64,000 nt of DNA from Nepenthes gracilis (GCA_033239525.1 BSYO01000020.1:6573892-6637891), one strand, 5' to 3'. Numbered from the stretch's first letter, positions 12,266 to 24,138 are shown. A program made the numbers and translations. Notes: a model not told the origin generated them from the letters alone.

Positions 12266-12412
12266 GATCGGGAAAGGTTCTAGGGTTTCTTCGAAGGACT
12301 CAGCTAGAAGACGAGAATGAGGAAGACGAAAGGCTTGGAGGCGTAACTGATTTCAAACAAAACGGAAGGAAAACTTAAGCGCCAAACTTGCAAAGGACGC
12401 CGTCAGAATTGC

Positions 12413-12572
12413 CACATGTCAACTCCTCATTCGACCCACCCAAAGGACGGGACTCCCGCACGAAACCCCTCGTAATGGCAAATTCAGGTGCCACGTGTCG
12501 CCACTCCAACAAAGGACAGATCTCTGGCGTATTAATGATCAGGATCTCCTTCCAACCAAAGGAGGACACGTG
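12413..12572 (-). promoter_or_regulatory. Three spaced G-box-like sites upstream of the element A antisense gene
   Basis: CACATG at 12,413-12,418, CACGTG at 12,492-12,497 and CACGTG at 12,567-12,572 are spaced 79 and 75 bases apart, each in a CCACRTGTC/ACACGTGTC context. They lie 150-310 bases upstream of the antisense ATG (12,265). An ATTAATACGC-like site at about 12,528-12,538 resembles the GCATTTAATGC motif found about 250 bases upstream of the related genes in B and C. Confidence 0.4.
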
Positions 12573-12881
12573 TCACTTTCGCCTTGCGGTCGAGGCAAAA
12601 GTTGGCGTAAATCATTTTACTGGCAAGGACGGTCAACAATTCGAATAATTAGCCAGACGGTCAACAATTCGGAATCCGGAATTGACTCATCAACAATTAT
12701 GGAACTCGAAATTGGCGGGGATCTTGAAAAAGTAGTTAACAATTTATAACTCGAAATTGCCAAAGCGGTCAACAATTCCGGTCAAGCCTTCCTTCACGCT
12801 TTTATAAGTTACCACAGGATTCCCAAAGCAAGAAAAAACGTCCCATCATGAACATACTGGAGGCCAGAAATCTGACCACCA

Positions 12882-12895
12882 GCATGGGGGGCTAG
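12882..12895 (+). other. Polypurine tract of element A
   Basis: GCATGGGGGGCTAG directly abuts the 3' LTR start TGATGGG. The same core occurs at the matching place in elements B (26,423-26,436) and C (42,724-42,738), both read on the minus strand. Confidence 0.88.
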
Positions 12896-14012
12896 TGATG
12901 GGTACACCAATAATGGGTTGGCCTAAAGAAAAGTCAACGGAAGCCCAGTCAATGTTTCTAACGGCCCAGTAAGAAGACGGGCCCAGGAACTGAAAGGCCC
13001 AAGGATGGTCAACACGTCATCTGTGCGGCTCGCCTTGCTCACAAACGTTCAAGTTCTCGACCCAGGCCTCCAAAGGCTTTGCAACAATGGGCCTATTCCA
13101 TTACCCATCGGTCGGCCCCGCCAAACTTAGTTCTGCAGCAAAATGGACCACCGTCCGCTCCCTACATGCCGGGCCCAAACGAGGCCCTTCTACGGTAATG
13201 GGCCCGACTCACTTAGCCCATAGCCCAAAAGGCCAACGACGGACGCCTTTCATAAGGGCGGCCAACACGCGGTCAACCTGGGCGTTGTCCGCGCTTTGCA
13301 CATTGGGCAAAATTCAATGAACGGGCCCGAGTTTAGTGTCATAACAAGGCCAACCACGATCTTTCAAGGATATTCCACGATCTCAAAGGGAATAAAGATG
13401 GCGCCTTCAAATAAGGAATGCGCTAGATCCTTCCAACTCCTTGCCAGCCAAGGAACCTCAACGGTAAGGAAGGAGGCTAATTTGGAAAGTGGTTGACCGC
13501 CTCAGAAGGAAACAATCTTCCACAATTGGGCAACAAGCGTCAGCCTCCGTAAGGAATCCGCGAGATCCGGGGACGATCCTCCCTTCCAAAGAAGGAAGAT
13601 CGCCACCTTTGTCATAAAAGAAGCCCTGGATCCACCATCCAGGGCACGCTTTCTTGGACGCTTTCATTGTTTCAAACATCCGGGAGAGGCTTTCTTTGAA
13701 ACTTTCACTCACACACAAACCCTAAGTGCCGAGAAAATGACCAACTCTCAAACACAATCCAACTCAAGGCAACGGGTCCTTAAAATCTAGATACGAGAAA
13801 GGACTTGCGCCTTTCTAAGCTGAGCAAGACACTCCATTCCCTTCTCCCATTACTTTCGTTCTCTTTGGTTCCTTCCATCAAATAGCGTCGGAGTGTTTTC
13901 GGTGGGATTACATCCCGCCGTTAACGCTGACCTCTCGTTTGTTTTAGTGGTGTGCGGGATTTTGATAAAATTCAAACCATTGCAAGTTGAAGTCGGATCA
14001 GTGCACGCATCA
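12896..14012 (+). repeat. 3' LTR of element A
   Basis: Starts TGATGGG after the polypurine tract and ends GCATCA at 14,012, followed by the TSD AAAAT. The length is 1,117 bp. It differs from the 5' LTR by many substitutions and indels. The TATA position reads TCATAAAAG near 13,615, compared with TATAAAA in the 5' copy. Confidence 0.92.
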
Positions 14013-14017
14013 AAAAT
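14013..14017. repeat. Target-site duplication of element A (right, AAAAT)
   Basis: Matches 3,822-3,826. Confidence 0.85.
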
Positions 14018-14630
14018 GAAGTGAATTTGATATGCGTGCTAAATATAAATATTATAACTTTAAATTTATATCAAGTATGAGTATTTGAATAAGAAAATAT
14101 TTAAAAAATTATAAAAAAAAAAATAGTAACCATAGAAGAAGAGGTTTTAAAAGCATTTACATTGGCTTGATTATCACCAAATTTTAGCTTTAATCCACTT
14201 AATTTGGAGTTCTTAGGCTTTCTCTGTTCTTCTCCCTCTTCTTCTCGCCTGCTTCTCTTTTGTCTCTCAAATTGTTTAAAAAAAATGACAGAAATCAGTC
14301 GAAGGTCTCCTTATATACTGAGTGGCGTACGAGTACCACTCGAGCACGTGTTAGACACCAAGGTTCTAAACTACAACACTCGAGCGCTGCTTGAGCATGC
14401 CACGAGCACTCAGCTACTACCACAACGTGTTCGAGCATTCCTCGAGTATCCCTCAGACACTGATTCCACGGCTTTTGGCGCTCAAGCATCAGTCATGATT
14501 CCTTCAGTCAACAAGTCATTTGGTCTAACTTTGAGATTTTAATCCAATTTTTTACACCATTTGATGTTAATTTTAATTATATTAATTTAATTAATCACGA
14601 ATACCATAAATTAAGAACTCGAGCCTTACA
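14018..14630 (-). repeat. LTR remnant, right part, interrupted by element A
   Basis: Continues the block at 3,180-3,826. The end reads GAGCCTTACA on the plus strand, that is TGTAAGGCTC at the start of the minus strand, as expected for an LTR terminus. Inside are a pyrimidine-rich segment (14,215-14,280), a TATATAA on the minus strand at 14,311-14,317 and a CTCGAG/CGAGCAC-rich stretch (14,330-14,500). Confidence 0.5.
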
Positions 14631-15725
14631 GCGTATAATATCTAAAATATGTATGAGCACGGCTCAGACACCCATTAGGCACCAAACCTGATTTTAGAAT
14701 TCGATTTTTTTAAATTTTTAATATACAATTATTTTGAAATTGATCCAGATTATTTTAATAATACCATAATCCATAAATAAAAAGCATGCATTAAAATTAT
14801 GCTTTTGTTTAGATTTGGAAAAAAGATTGAGATTTTGACCCACCTCTGTTTTATGTATGTTTAGAGTAGGATGATTATAATTTTAAAGTTTTTAACAATT
14901 TTTGATGGCATATGATCATATCGATAAATAATAGTCTCAAGAATTAATTAGTTTTACAGAAAAAAGTTCTTTGGACATTCTAAACTAAATACATATAAAT
15001 CTACAAAAAAGTTAACTTCTAGTACATTAGACAAAAAAACACTAGACTACTCCAGTCAACTCTTCCAAACACATGATTCTTACCGAGGAATTCACTCTTT
15101 TGATTAGCCCTCTAGATCACATATCTAAATACCTTCCATTTTTTGAAATCTTTTTTCACTAATTTGAGATTTTAACTACAAATAACTTATCAATTCTATA
15201 TATGAGCCACATATTGAAATTACGGAAGAAATTTTTTGAAAGCTTCATGAACATATCATCAAAAGAAAAAAAAATATAATCTCTCAAATGGTTGATGATT
15301 CTCCCAAATATAATGTTCTTGGCATGTGTCGAAGATCTGGGCCACCCATGTGGCTTTCTTAGCATCAGAAGAAATAAAGCATTGTGTCTGCCCATAGATT
15401 TTCAGAATTTCAAGCCATATATATATGTAGCAAATAATTTGATAAAGCATTTCAGAAACGTGGGGCAGTGGGCTGATTTTCACTCGATCTGTCATTTCAC
15501 TATTAATATGTATTTTTCTTTTAAACTTTAAGACTTCAGTCCTTATGAAGCAGCCACATGAATATAGTCAAAAGCGTCTCACATTAAAGTTATAAAAGTT
15601 ATAAAATAATGGCTTATAAATATAAGTTGACTTATATTTTAATGGCTTCTATTCTTTTTTTTTAATTTAAGATGACATCTTACATATGTAAGTAAGGTCC
15701 ACAGCTGTACAAATATACATGTATT
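14631..15725. other. AT-rich spacer, no gene seen
   Basis: 14,640-14,780 resembles 21,380-21,690 (TATGAGC..GGCTCAG, CACCCATTAGGCACC, then an AT-rich run with TTGATCCAGATTATTTTAATAA). Both are probably pieces of the same LTR-derived family. Otherwise I see nothing. Confidence 0.45.
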
Positions 15726-15950
15726 ATGCATGCCTTGCACGTGTTCATAAAAATGACACCGTATAACTTCCTCTGTGATAATTTTCTAGATCCTATAACA
15801 ATATCTGGCCAAAGAGCATGGTTTTGCTCTAATATTTGTATGCAGAACGATTGGTTCGAGATCGATTATGGTTGGCCGTGGCCTAAACAATTTGTCATTG
15901 ACATTGAGTACTCAAAAGTGAATGCTCATTGCATATACTTCAATGACTAG
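15726..15950 (+). pseudogene. Possible C-terminal fragment of a BAHD acyltransferase
   Basis: A 74-codon open frame contains WFCSNICMQNDWFEIDYGWPWPKQ cut short by TAG. BAHD enzymes (acyl-CoA-dependent acyltransferases) usually have near their end a block like SSWCRFPxYExDFGWGKP, and the spacing to the following hydrophobic strand (IDIEYSKVNAHCIYF) fits. The conserved DFGWG is changed to DYGWP. No HxxxD part was found nearby, so this would be an isolated relic. The match is by eye and weak. It may also be chance. Confidence 0.3.
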
Positions 15951-18149
15951 AATAGGATTTCATAAAATTGACATCAGAATGACTATATGCACTTAAGAAT
16001 TGCATGGAGAGTAAGTTTTAACTCAAAAGTACAATTATTTCATTGTAATTTAATGATTATAAATTTAAGTTATAAAATCATTTTTTCTAAAAATAATTAA
16101 ATTTAGTATGATCATCAAAAGTAATTGCAATTTGATATAGTTTAAAAATATATATATCTTTCAAATATTATTTTTCTAAAATTATTTATAAAGATCAGGT
16201 GCCATATTTTTCTTATATTTTTATGTAATAACTTATTTATTTTATGACGTTATCTTTTGTCCAAAATAATCATCTCTCATTCTTTAATTACATGATTTTA
16301 AAATAAGTTGACAAACCGATTGATATATAGTGGGTCTAATAAGAATTTGAGTTAACCTAAACTCATCAATTCGGGTTAAATCACACTTTTTCTGTAATAG
16401 GACATCAGATTCATGAAAAGCAATAGAAGAATGCATTTCAGCAAGCTTGTCTAACCACTTAAAGAAGTATCACGTAGCCAAAAGCAATGGTGTTTCAGAA
16501 GCATTCAAGAAAACAATAAAATTTAGGCTTCTATTATTCCAAGTGTAGGAGCGTAGGCATGTCTATGACATAGTGAGTGCAGGTGTTGCATTCCATAAAG
16601 TGTTGCTTCAACCATTGCTAATAATGATGAAAATATGATGCTAAATTTAAAAAAGGAAAAGGACAAAAAAAAGCTAAATAATATATATTTTCCACCATTC
16701 GGCTTTGTCCACGAGCACATCATCCATAATGACTTTTCTATGCAATTTGAAATAAGATTAGTTTTCATGAGATGGACAATTGTACACGCAGTGTATGTCT
16801 CTTAGTGTTAGATGATGTAAAATTTCACGTTCTTGTCAATGTGGAGGGAACTTTGCACTCACTAGAATTTATAGGAGAATTCATGACATAAGAGAGGTGC
16901 AGGTATTTCGTCCAAGGGTGTGTGTATTTATGGGAAATTAGCCATAATGGAAGTCTTCTTCCACTGCGATGCTCATCCTCTTTTGGATTTTATGTGAAGG
17001 TTGCAATTTATGACCTGGAAACCTACAGAGCACGGTATGCTCCTTTTTCAATGGAAGTAGTTGTCCCATGTTACGTATCAAAATAATTTGTCTGTTTTGC
17101 TTATGAAACAGGTTCTCTCCCTTGGAAACTTGTCAAGGCTGCCTATATTTTGCTCAGAGGACACAGAACATAAAACTTCTATTTTGCTTGCAAAGAAAGG
17201 ACACATAACTTTTGCTCAAAGGGAAAAAAAATTAAGCACCAATCCAACAAGAGTTATGCAGAAAAATATAAAATAAAAAACAAAATAAATCCTCAATGGT
17301 GAGTCTATTTAAGCAAAATTGACACTATACCATAGTGAATAGAAAACAATGGCTACTTCGATAGTGACGTTAAACAGAAGAAGACGATACCGTAAATACT
17401 GTACTTCAGTCACGGCTTTTCGTTAATTATTAAATTGAAGAAAATATTCTAAATAAGATAGTATAAAAAATTAAAAAAAAACAGTTGAATGGAAAACGAC
17501 GATAGTGATGCTAAATAAGTGAAAATATTTCAATGTAAAAATAAATCTTATTTTATAAATTGAGATTCAAAAAATTTTAATCAACAAATCATTATATTTT
17601 AATAATAATCAGGTAGATTTACAGTTATTTCAAGGAATGGAAGCAATTGCTTGCCTAATTTGCAACGATAAACAGTGACGACAACTCCTGATGATGGACA
17701 ACGATAACATGAAATAACGGTTGCGGTAACAGTATCTCTCTCAAGCAATGGTAATGGCTACGGTTATGGAAATAACGACAACGGCTAAATGGCGACGCTC
17801 AACAAAATGAATGGGAGAAGATGAAGAGAGGAAGAGAGAGTGTAACGCTCGATCAGCAAATTGGTGAGCCTGAATAGTGATAGGGTTTAACTCATATGCC
17901 TGCGATTGTTGGATGTATTTTTATCCAACGGCTGGATGTAATATATATATATATATTAACATGGATAAATTTGATTGGCTAGAAGCTTCTAGGCTTCTAG
18001 CACATTCCGCGATTGTTGTTAAAATTTAAATTTTATTTACTAAATTTTAAAGATTTAGATTTTTAAAATAATAATTTAATAAATAATTTTTAATTTTTAA
18101 AAAATATTTTAAAGTATTAGGATGTATTTTTTATAATAAGTTTTAAACT
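15951..18149. other. AT-rich spacer, no gene seen
   Basis: No supported coding region. 17,640-17,850 holds scattered ACGGTTATGG/ACGGCTAAATGG-like words. A TA run lies at about 17,941-17,957. The right part probably belongs to the DNA transposon ending at 18,264. Confidence 0.4.
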
Positions 18150-18264
18150 TTTAGTGATAAAATTATATTTTTGTCACTAAATTATAAATATTGATTATTA
18201 TTAGTGTTAAAAATATATTTGTCACTAATTTTCTATCACTAAAAATTATTTTTTTTTGGTAGTG
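18150..18264 (-). mobile_element. CACTA-type DNA transposon terminus
   Basis: On the minus strand the sequence starts CACTACCAAAAAAAAA at 18,264 and is followed by repeated sub-terminal words in both orientations (TTAGTGATAGAAAA, TTAGTGACAAA, TTAGTGACAAAAA). A CACTA start with crowded sub-terminal TAGTGA repeats is typical of plant CACTA (En/Spm) elements. The opposite terminus and a transposase were not found, so this is one end of a truncated or non-autonomous element. The expected 3-bp TSD would be GTC (18,265-18,267). Confidence 0.55.
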
Positions 18265-20081
18265 GTCTGATAGGATTGATCTCTTCTACTTAATGGTAAG
18301 TTGAGAATAACATTCATACTATTTTGTGATACTGATCAAGGGACTACACAGTCATTAATTAGGCAGCTAGGTGACCAAATAATCAGAAATTAAAAGGGAC
18401 AGAGCACGGCTACACTAGAAGTAGACTAGGAAAGGTAGATCAAGACGGGGCAAGCCGGTGATAGGCAAACTATCTAACTAGATAGTCAACTTTCATACTA
18501 AACTATTTTTTAAATTATTTAATAATGACTCATCAGTCACATAGATAATAACAATCCCCATGATCTCTTAATCAAAAGCAGCTCTCAAGACCCATTATTA
18601 TAAACGTGCATGCTAATAGTCAAGCTTGACAATCAAACAGAACCACCAAAACTCCATTTCAGAAAACCAGACAATAGCCTCCTCATGAGAATGGACACCA
18701 ACTGTCCTAAATAATGAATTCTGCACCCTTATAAATACAAAGGTCACTAGCACAAGAAGGCATCTTCTAATATTCATCTAGGTTCCTTAAGATTTACACA
18801 TCTGCTGATATTTTCATCCTAAAGATCTTTTACTTCTCTCTCTTTCCACAATTGTAAAATTATAAGCCTTACAGTACCTAAACCTAAATTAAATATTAAG
18901 AGATTGTTCTTCAAAACATCACTTTTGCAAAAAGTTCTCTCAGAATCTACTTGTCATGTGCCAAAATCAAATAATTTTTTTATTCAAAAATTATTTAGAC
19001 CCCAACTAAAAATCTCAAAGTCAAGTCGAACGTGCATAAACCAAATGTAAAGTAGTAAAAGACAATAATTCACACTGAATATAAGATCTGATCAAACTAA
19101 CCTTATCTGGCCTGCAAATATAAATATATATAAATGACTTACTTAAATATCCAATTAAATTCATAAGGAAGAACACCAGCAAACTATCCAAATCATTGCA
19201 AAATTAGACCTATACGAATCTGAATAATGCAATACTCTCCAAATACAAATACAAACTGTCTTAGTTGAATATACAATGAATCCCAGCATGCAACTCCCAA
19301 AACAAAACAAATATAATTCTGAATACAAAAATTCAAATACAAATATACAATAATAGAATCTTCAGATATTTTTCGTTTGAATCCTGCAAGCCTTCAAACT
19401 TTCTAATCTGAAAGGGTTAGAAATATTTACAAAATATAAGTAAAAAACTCAATAAATATATATATATATATATATATATAATAACAAATACAGGTCCATA
19501 AATAAAACGAAAGAATGGAAAATAGAAAACATGTGCAAAACCAATATATGTCCAATATCTAGATAACAAATGTTCAATTATGATTTCATACACTGAAATT
19601 TGTAATCTTTATGTGAATACTAAAATAGTCCAAAGTAAGAAATTATCCAAAGGCTAAAAATTTAAAGTTCAAATCCAAGATCAGATAAATTTGAATATCA
19701 ATCGATGTTTACAAATTTCAAAAATCAAACATCTCAAATATAAAATGATATACAGGTAAAATTTTAAAAATCTAAAACATTTTTAAATGGAGAACTAATA
19801 ACTAAAAGACTAATTTTGAGAAAAAAATTAGATGTCTTTTAGTAATCTTAGGCCAAAAATTATTATGTAGATCTATAGGCAAATTGTCTATAAATTTTTT
19901 TTTATAAATGAGATCAAATATCACTTCTATAACTTGTGAATTATAAGTGTAGTCATCAAATTTATCTAAATATATTATGATATTTAAATATATTATTCTA
20001 TTTAATTTTTTTAACAATGTTTCTGAAAAGATCAAATTAGGGGATTCAATAATAAAATACTCAAAACTTGTGCTCACTATA
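18265..20081. other. AT-rich spacer with one promoter-like site
   Basis: No gene supported. A CCCTTATAAATACAAAGG promoter-like string lies at about 18,727-18,744, without a convincing ORF after it. A TA microsatellite occupies about 19,458-19,483. Confidence 0.4.
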
Positions 20082-20912
20082 TGCTGCGTCCGAGGGTTCC
20101 GGCCGCCTGCTTTGCTAAACACGAGCGGGTGAATGGATACGGACAACACAAAATGAGTATAGCACTAGCAGTATAATAGAAATGCTAGAACAAAGAGAGA
20201 ACACGCAGATTTACGTGGAAAATCCCATTTAAGCAAAGAGGGGTAAAAAACCACGGAACGGACGGGAGGTCCGAGAAGTTTCACTAGCTTGTCAAAAGAG
20301 TACAATGAGAACTTGCAAGATGGTTCTATTTACGGGAAATTACAGTGTTAGAAGTCTGGCTTCTTTCTTTCTCCCTTCGCTCTTTTTTCTTTTCTCTCGA
20401 GAGTGATCTGCTCAAGTGTGCTCAAATGGAGGTTCTTCGGAAACCCCCTTCAGTTGCATGAGAGGGCTTATTTATAAGGAACGGGGTGCCGTTGGACGGG
20501 TGACACGTGGCGCTGGCACGTCAGGCCTGCCAGTCGCCACTACTATTGGTGCGGCTATGATAAGGAAACCTGTCACATGCAGCAGACGATACGGCGTGCA
20601 GGGGCGCACGCCCTGCAGGTATGGCGTGTCAGAGGCCGTTGAGTACCCGTGGAGGCGCATGTTGCGCCAGTCATCCTAGCTGGCATCCTTGGTTATTTTG
20701 ATCTTTCTGACTGTCCTCGTCCCCACGTGGGTCGCAGCAACCTCTCGGATTACCAATACCATTCTTGGTTGCTTGATTTGGTTCTGCGGGCGCTCGGAAT
20801 GAGCTTAACCCTTTGAGCCTAATTGGGCTTGTGGGCCTCTTAGACCAGTTTACCCATGTTATCTCCTGGGCCTGTAATTATTATTTTGGGCCTTAGGTTC
20901 CGGGACCCATCA
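20082..20912 (-). mobile_element. Solo LTR 1 (Gypsy, related to elements B and C)
   Basis: Plus-strand ends TGCTGCGTCC and GGGACCCATCA, flanked by CTATA on both sides (20,077-20,081 and 20,913-20,917), 831 bp. It shares TTTACGTGGAAAATCCC and the general plan with the element B LTR and with the solo LTR at 57,322, which sets the minus orientation. On the minus strand a TTATAAATA box is at 20,467-20,478 and a CACGTG at 20,504-20,509. No internal region remains, so LTR-LTR recombination is the likely history. Confidence 0.88.
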
Positions 20913-21829
20913 CTATAGGAAAAGTATAAAACTTTACATCTATGGAAAGAATAAATATAAAATATTTTACTCTGTAAGAAAGTATAAATATCAAAATAAA
21001 TAATAAAATAGAATTTTATCTAAAATATATACATGGACTACCATATACAAATTCTAAATGTATAAGTTCATAACTTTTCATTTGTAAATATTTCTATATA
21101 TAAATGTAATATTTTAAATATTTATTTTTTTGTTTTAAATGGACAAACTCCTCAAATATTCTGTAAAATATAAACAAAATTTCAAAACTTTCAATAAAAA
21201 ACATATGCTTGTAATAATATTTAAAGTGGGGAGGCAAAGGATCCATGCATACTTCTCAGAATAAGAAATGTATATAAAATTAAAAGATTTATAAATAGAC
21301 CAAAAAAATAGGGTGTAAAATATTTGCCTTAACTTCTCTTTTTATTCCTACGAAATAACCAAAAATAAAGCACATAGGTCCTTTTAAGCACAATCGATAT
21401 TGGAGCATTTAACAGGTGCCACTTATAACCCTTAGGTATGCATGAGCATCACATCAAACGTGACTCAAGTGCCAACTAATCTATGTAAACTGTTTATGAG
21501 CACTGTATCGGCTACATTAGGAGCTACTTAATTTACCTAAAACATATATGAGCTTGACTCAGGCACTTATTGGGCTCCTAGTCTGGTTCTGAAATTTAAT
21601 TTTTTTTTAAATTGTTGTTATATAATAATTTTTAAATTGATCTAAAATTATATTAATGATAGTATAAATCATATACAAAATATGAGGCATTACACTACTC
21701 TAAACGCTCTACTCTAATCTCTTTTCTGTCACAAACCAGGCCACAACATCTTATTTGGGCCAAAAATAAAATCAATAATAAGATTTCCATCAACAACAAT
21801 AATCCATCCCGGATGTATTAATCAAACAT
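20913..21829. other. AT-rich spacer, no gene seen
   Basis: 21,380-21,690 is related to 14,640-14,780. No ORF or structure beyond that. Confidence 0.4.
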
Positions 21830-22960
21830 TTTGCACGACTTGTTTTTTAATATAAATAAAAACTACATTTTACTAATTTTTTTGAAAGATCTCATTTCGG
21901 ATATTAATTAGGACAAATAAAACAAAACCCCTAACCTTGAACCTTGGTTAATTGTAAGGAGGTATCCAAATTTACAACTCATCCACAATACTATAACTTG
22001 ATATTTTACAAACAATAATTTAAATACCATCCGTAATATAAATCAAAAAAACCATAACACATCCTCGAGAAAATATACCAAATATAATATCTCCACTGCT
22101 TATGAAAAAAAGGAATATCCGAGCCCGATCACGTAATATCCGAGCAATCTGAGCAAAGCGTATCCATGCCACTACGCCTAATATATGGATAAACATGAAA
22201 ACGTGAGATATATAAGGACTTACGCATTTTTTTCAATTTTTGTAAAAAAAAACGGTGAGACATAAATCGAAGGAAAGAAGATATCGTAAGAAAATAAGAA
22301 TCACGTATCTTTTAAACAAAACATTAGAGATTAAAGTGAAATCCCTAAAACCTTTATTTAGGAAATTTCTAATTTTGCTTTTAAATCGTAAGTATATAAT
22401 AACTTACGCACTCCTCCTGGGAAAAGGACAAAATCATATAAAGGGAAAAGGGAATCCGATAAAACCTCATAAGATGGATATCATATCATATGATCCGGGG
22501 TCACATACGTCGTCGGATCCGTGGTCACCACATCCACGTGGAGACACAGTAGAGACCGTAAGACCGGATCCGATCTAAAACTCATAATGCCGAAATCAAG
22601 AGAAAACCGCTTCACTAACTAAAACATAAATCAAAAATCCTTCCCCCGGTTTTATCACATCTCAAGAGGGTATTGCTCACTGGAAGGCTCTATCACTCGC
22701 CCATGGGCCAAACCACGTATCTCAAATCATCATACGAGCAAATTGGGGAAAAGAACCCAAAGACTTTCGAGTAAATACAAAGATCATGCCATTGGGGAAC
22801 CAAAGATCAATGATACCAATTTCGAGGAAGGGTTACCTCGTCCGTGCAGAACTTCAAGGCTATATATCGGCTACGCATGTGAGGCCAATCTTGATTTGAA
22901 GGCCATTCATATGCTGTCTCCCATGTCAGCAGATAACTTGCTCTTTCATTCTTTACCACC
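21830..22960. repeat. Diverged copy of 24,530-25,985, including a host/LTR-B junction
   Basis: Order-conserved matches: TTTTGCACGACTTGTTTTTTAA, AAAACCCCTAACCTTGAAC, CTACGCCTAATATATG, GGACTTACGCA, AGAGATTAAAG, then GATCCGGGGTC, TCGGATCCGTGGT, TATTGCTCACTGGAAGGCTC, AAAGATCATGCCATTGG and CAATCTTGATTTGA. The last five words belong to the LTR of element B, so this copy contains the same junction between flank and LTR as at 25,373/25,374. It is much more diverged than the two B LTRs are from each other. Confidence 0.75.
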
Positions 22961-22990
22961 GGCTTTTGCAAGTCTCAAGTTTTTATTATA

Positions 22991-23006
22991 TATTGGACGT
23001 CCAATA
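22991..23006. repeat. 16-bp perfect palindrome
   Basis: TATTGGACGTCCAATA reads the same on both strands. It contains CCAAT on each arm and GACGTC at the centre. Function unknown; it may be chance. Confidence 0.5.
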
Positions 23007-23070
23007 CATTAGTTTTCCATCAATTCCTTACGATGGTTACTCAATTAAATACACAATGGGGGGCGATACT

Positions 23071-23163
23071 CTCATCTTCCTTATGGCGGAAGTAGCTAAT
23101 CCTCATCTTCCTTACTACGTGAAATAATACCTCATCTTCCTTACGGGCGGAAGTAAATAATAC
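23071..23163. repeat. Three-copy tandem repeat with CTCATCTTCCTTA
   Basis: CTCATCTTCCTTA occurs three times about 30 bases apart (near 23,071, 23,102 and 23,131), two of the copies being followed by a GGCGGAAGTA word. Next comes GATCACGTAGTGATC, a near-perfect inverted repeat at about 23,165. Confidence 0.65.
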
Positions 23164-23469
23164 CTGATCACGTAGTGATCCCCACCCTAAAGCGCAGATC
23201 ATGTGTTAGTCCTTGGCCGGTTTGCTCCACAATATACGGATACCAAACATACATATACATATATCAGGGTGTCAAAATGTCCAAAATCCTCCAAATCATA
23301 AACTAGCAAGTACAAACCACCGCGACAACCGACAAAACATGATTGATAAATTGGGGTATTTAAAAAATACATGCTGCGTTAGTAAAATCTCGCGGTCAAA
23401 TGACGAAATTAAATCGGGCCAAGTGGAGCATGGAGGATACTTTTAACATCATACTCTACTGAGATCTGA

Positions 23470-24138
23470 AGAAATGATGTCCCAAGACTCGAATCTGGCA
23501 TTTCTCTCTCCTGCCACCGCGTGCCTCTCTCTCTCCTCCGCGCGCCCTTCCTCTCTCCTCTCTGCGCACGCCTCTGCCGGCCGTTGCCAGCAGCTCCGCT
23601 GCCGCCGCTCCGCTGCCCGGCCGCTCGTCTGGCCACCACCGGCCTCTCCGACACCACCCAGCCACCGTCGACGCCGTTAAACGGCCGTCGCTGCTCCTGG
23701 CTGCAACTTTTCGCCGTCCTCTCTCTCCTCGAACGATTTCTCTCCTTCGCACCACACCGCCACCGCCGCAGCCTCCGCTCACCACCGAGACCGCCGATTT
23801 CGCCGCTACCATCCCGAACGGCTGCCGTCGACTCTTCCGGCACCGATTTCTCACCCATCGCCGCCGTCGCCTCAATCCGCAACTACCGCAACAATCGCGG
23901 CCAACCCACAACCACCATCGACCGCCGATTCTCCACCGATCTCCTGCGTCACCGCCGCCGTCGCCGCCCTCTTCCTTCTCCCCCTTCCTCCTCCTTCTTC
24001 TTCCTCGCACAAACCCTAGCCGCCCCCTTCTCCCTCTCTCTCCTCTTTCTCCCACTTTTTCTTTCTTTTTCCCATTTTCCATTTTCCTTTTCTTTCTTTT
24101 CATTTACTATTATTATTATTATTATTATTATTACAATT

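Larger units (their letters stand above)
3827..14012 (+). mobile_element. Element A: old complete Gypsy (Tat-like) retrotransposon
   Basis: A 10.2 kb element with both LTRs, decayed gag-pol on the plus strand, a tandem-repeat block (9,741-9,985), an antisense pseudogene (12,265-10,533), a polypurine tract and matching TSDs AAAAT. Pol order is protease, RT, RNase H, integrase (Gypsy order). The many frameshifts, the indel-rich LTR pair and the lost primer site show it is an old insertion. Its proteins resemble those of element C closely (for example DETxLQQAQ and DYQLKRVFIDN), so both come from one clade although their LTRs differ. Confidence 0.92.

Noticed and set aside
18729..18737. TATAAATA site as a gene promoter
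   Set aside because: No ORF, splice signals or LTR borders follow it.
22808..22818. A TGGTATCAT word on the minus strand as a second initiator-Met primer site
   Set aside because: No LTR end next to it, and the region aligns with the interior of the B LTR.
22255..23012. Two short plus-strand frames (107 and 89 codons)
   Set aside because: They lie in the diverged copy of the B flank and LTR, where the better copy is non-coding.
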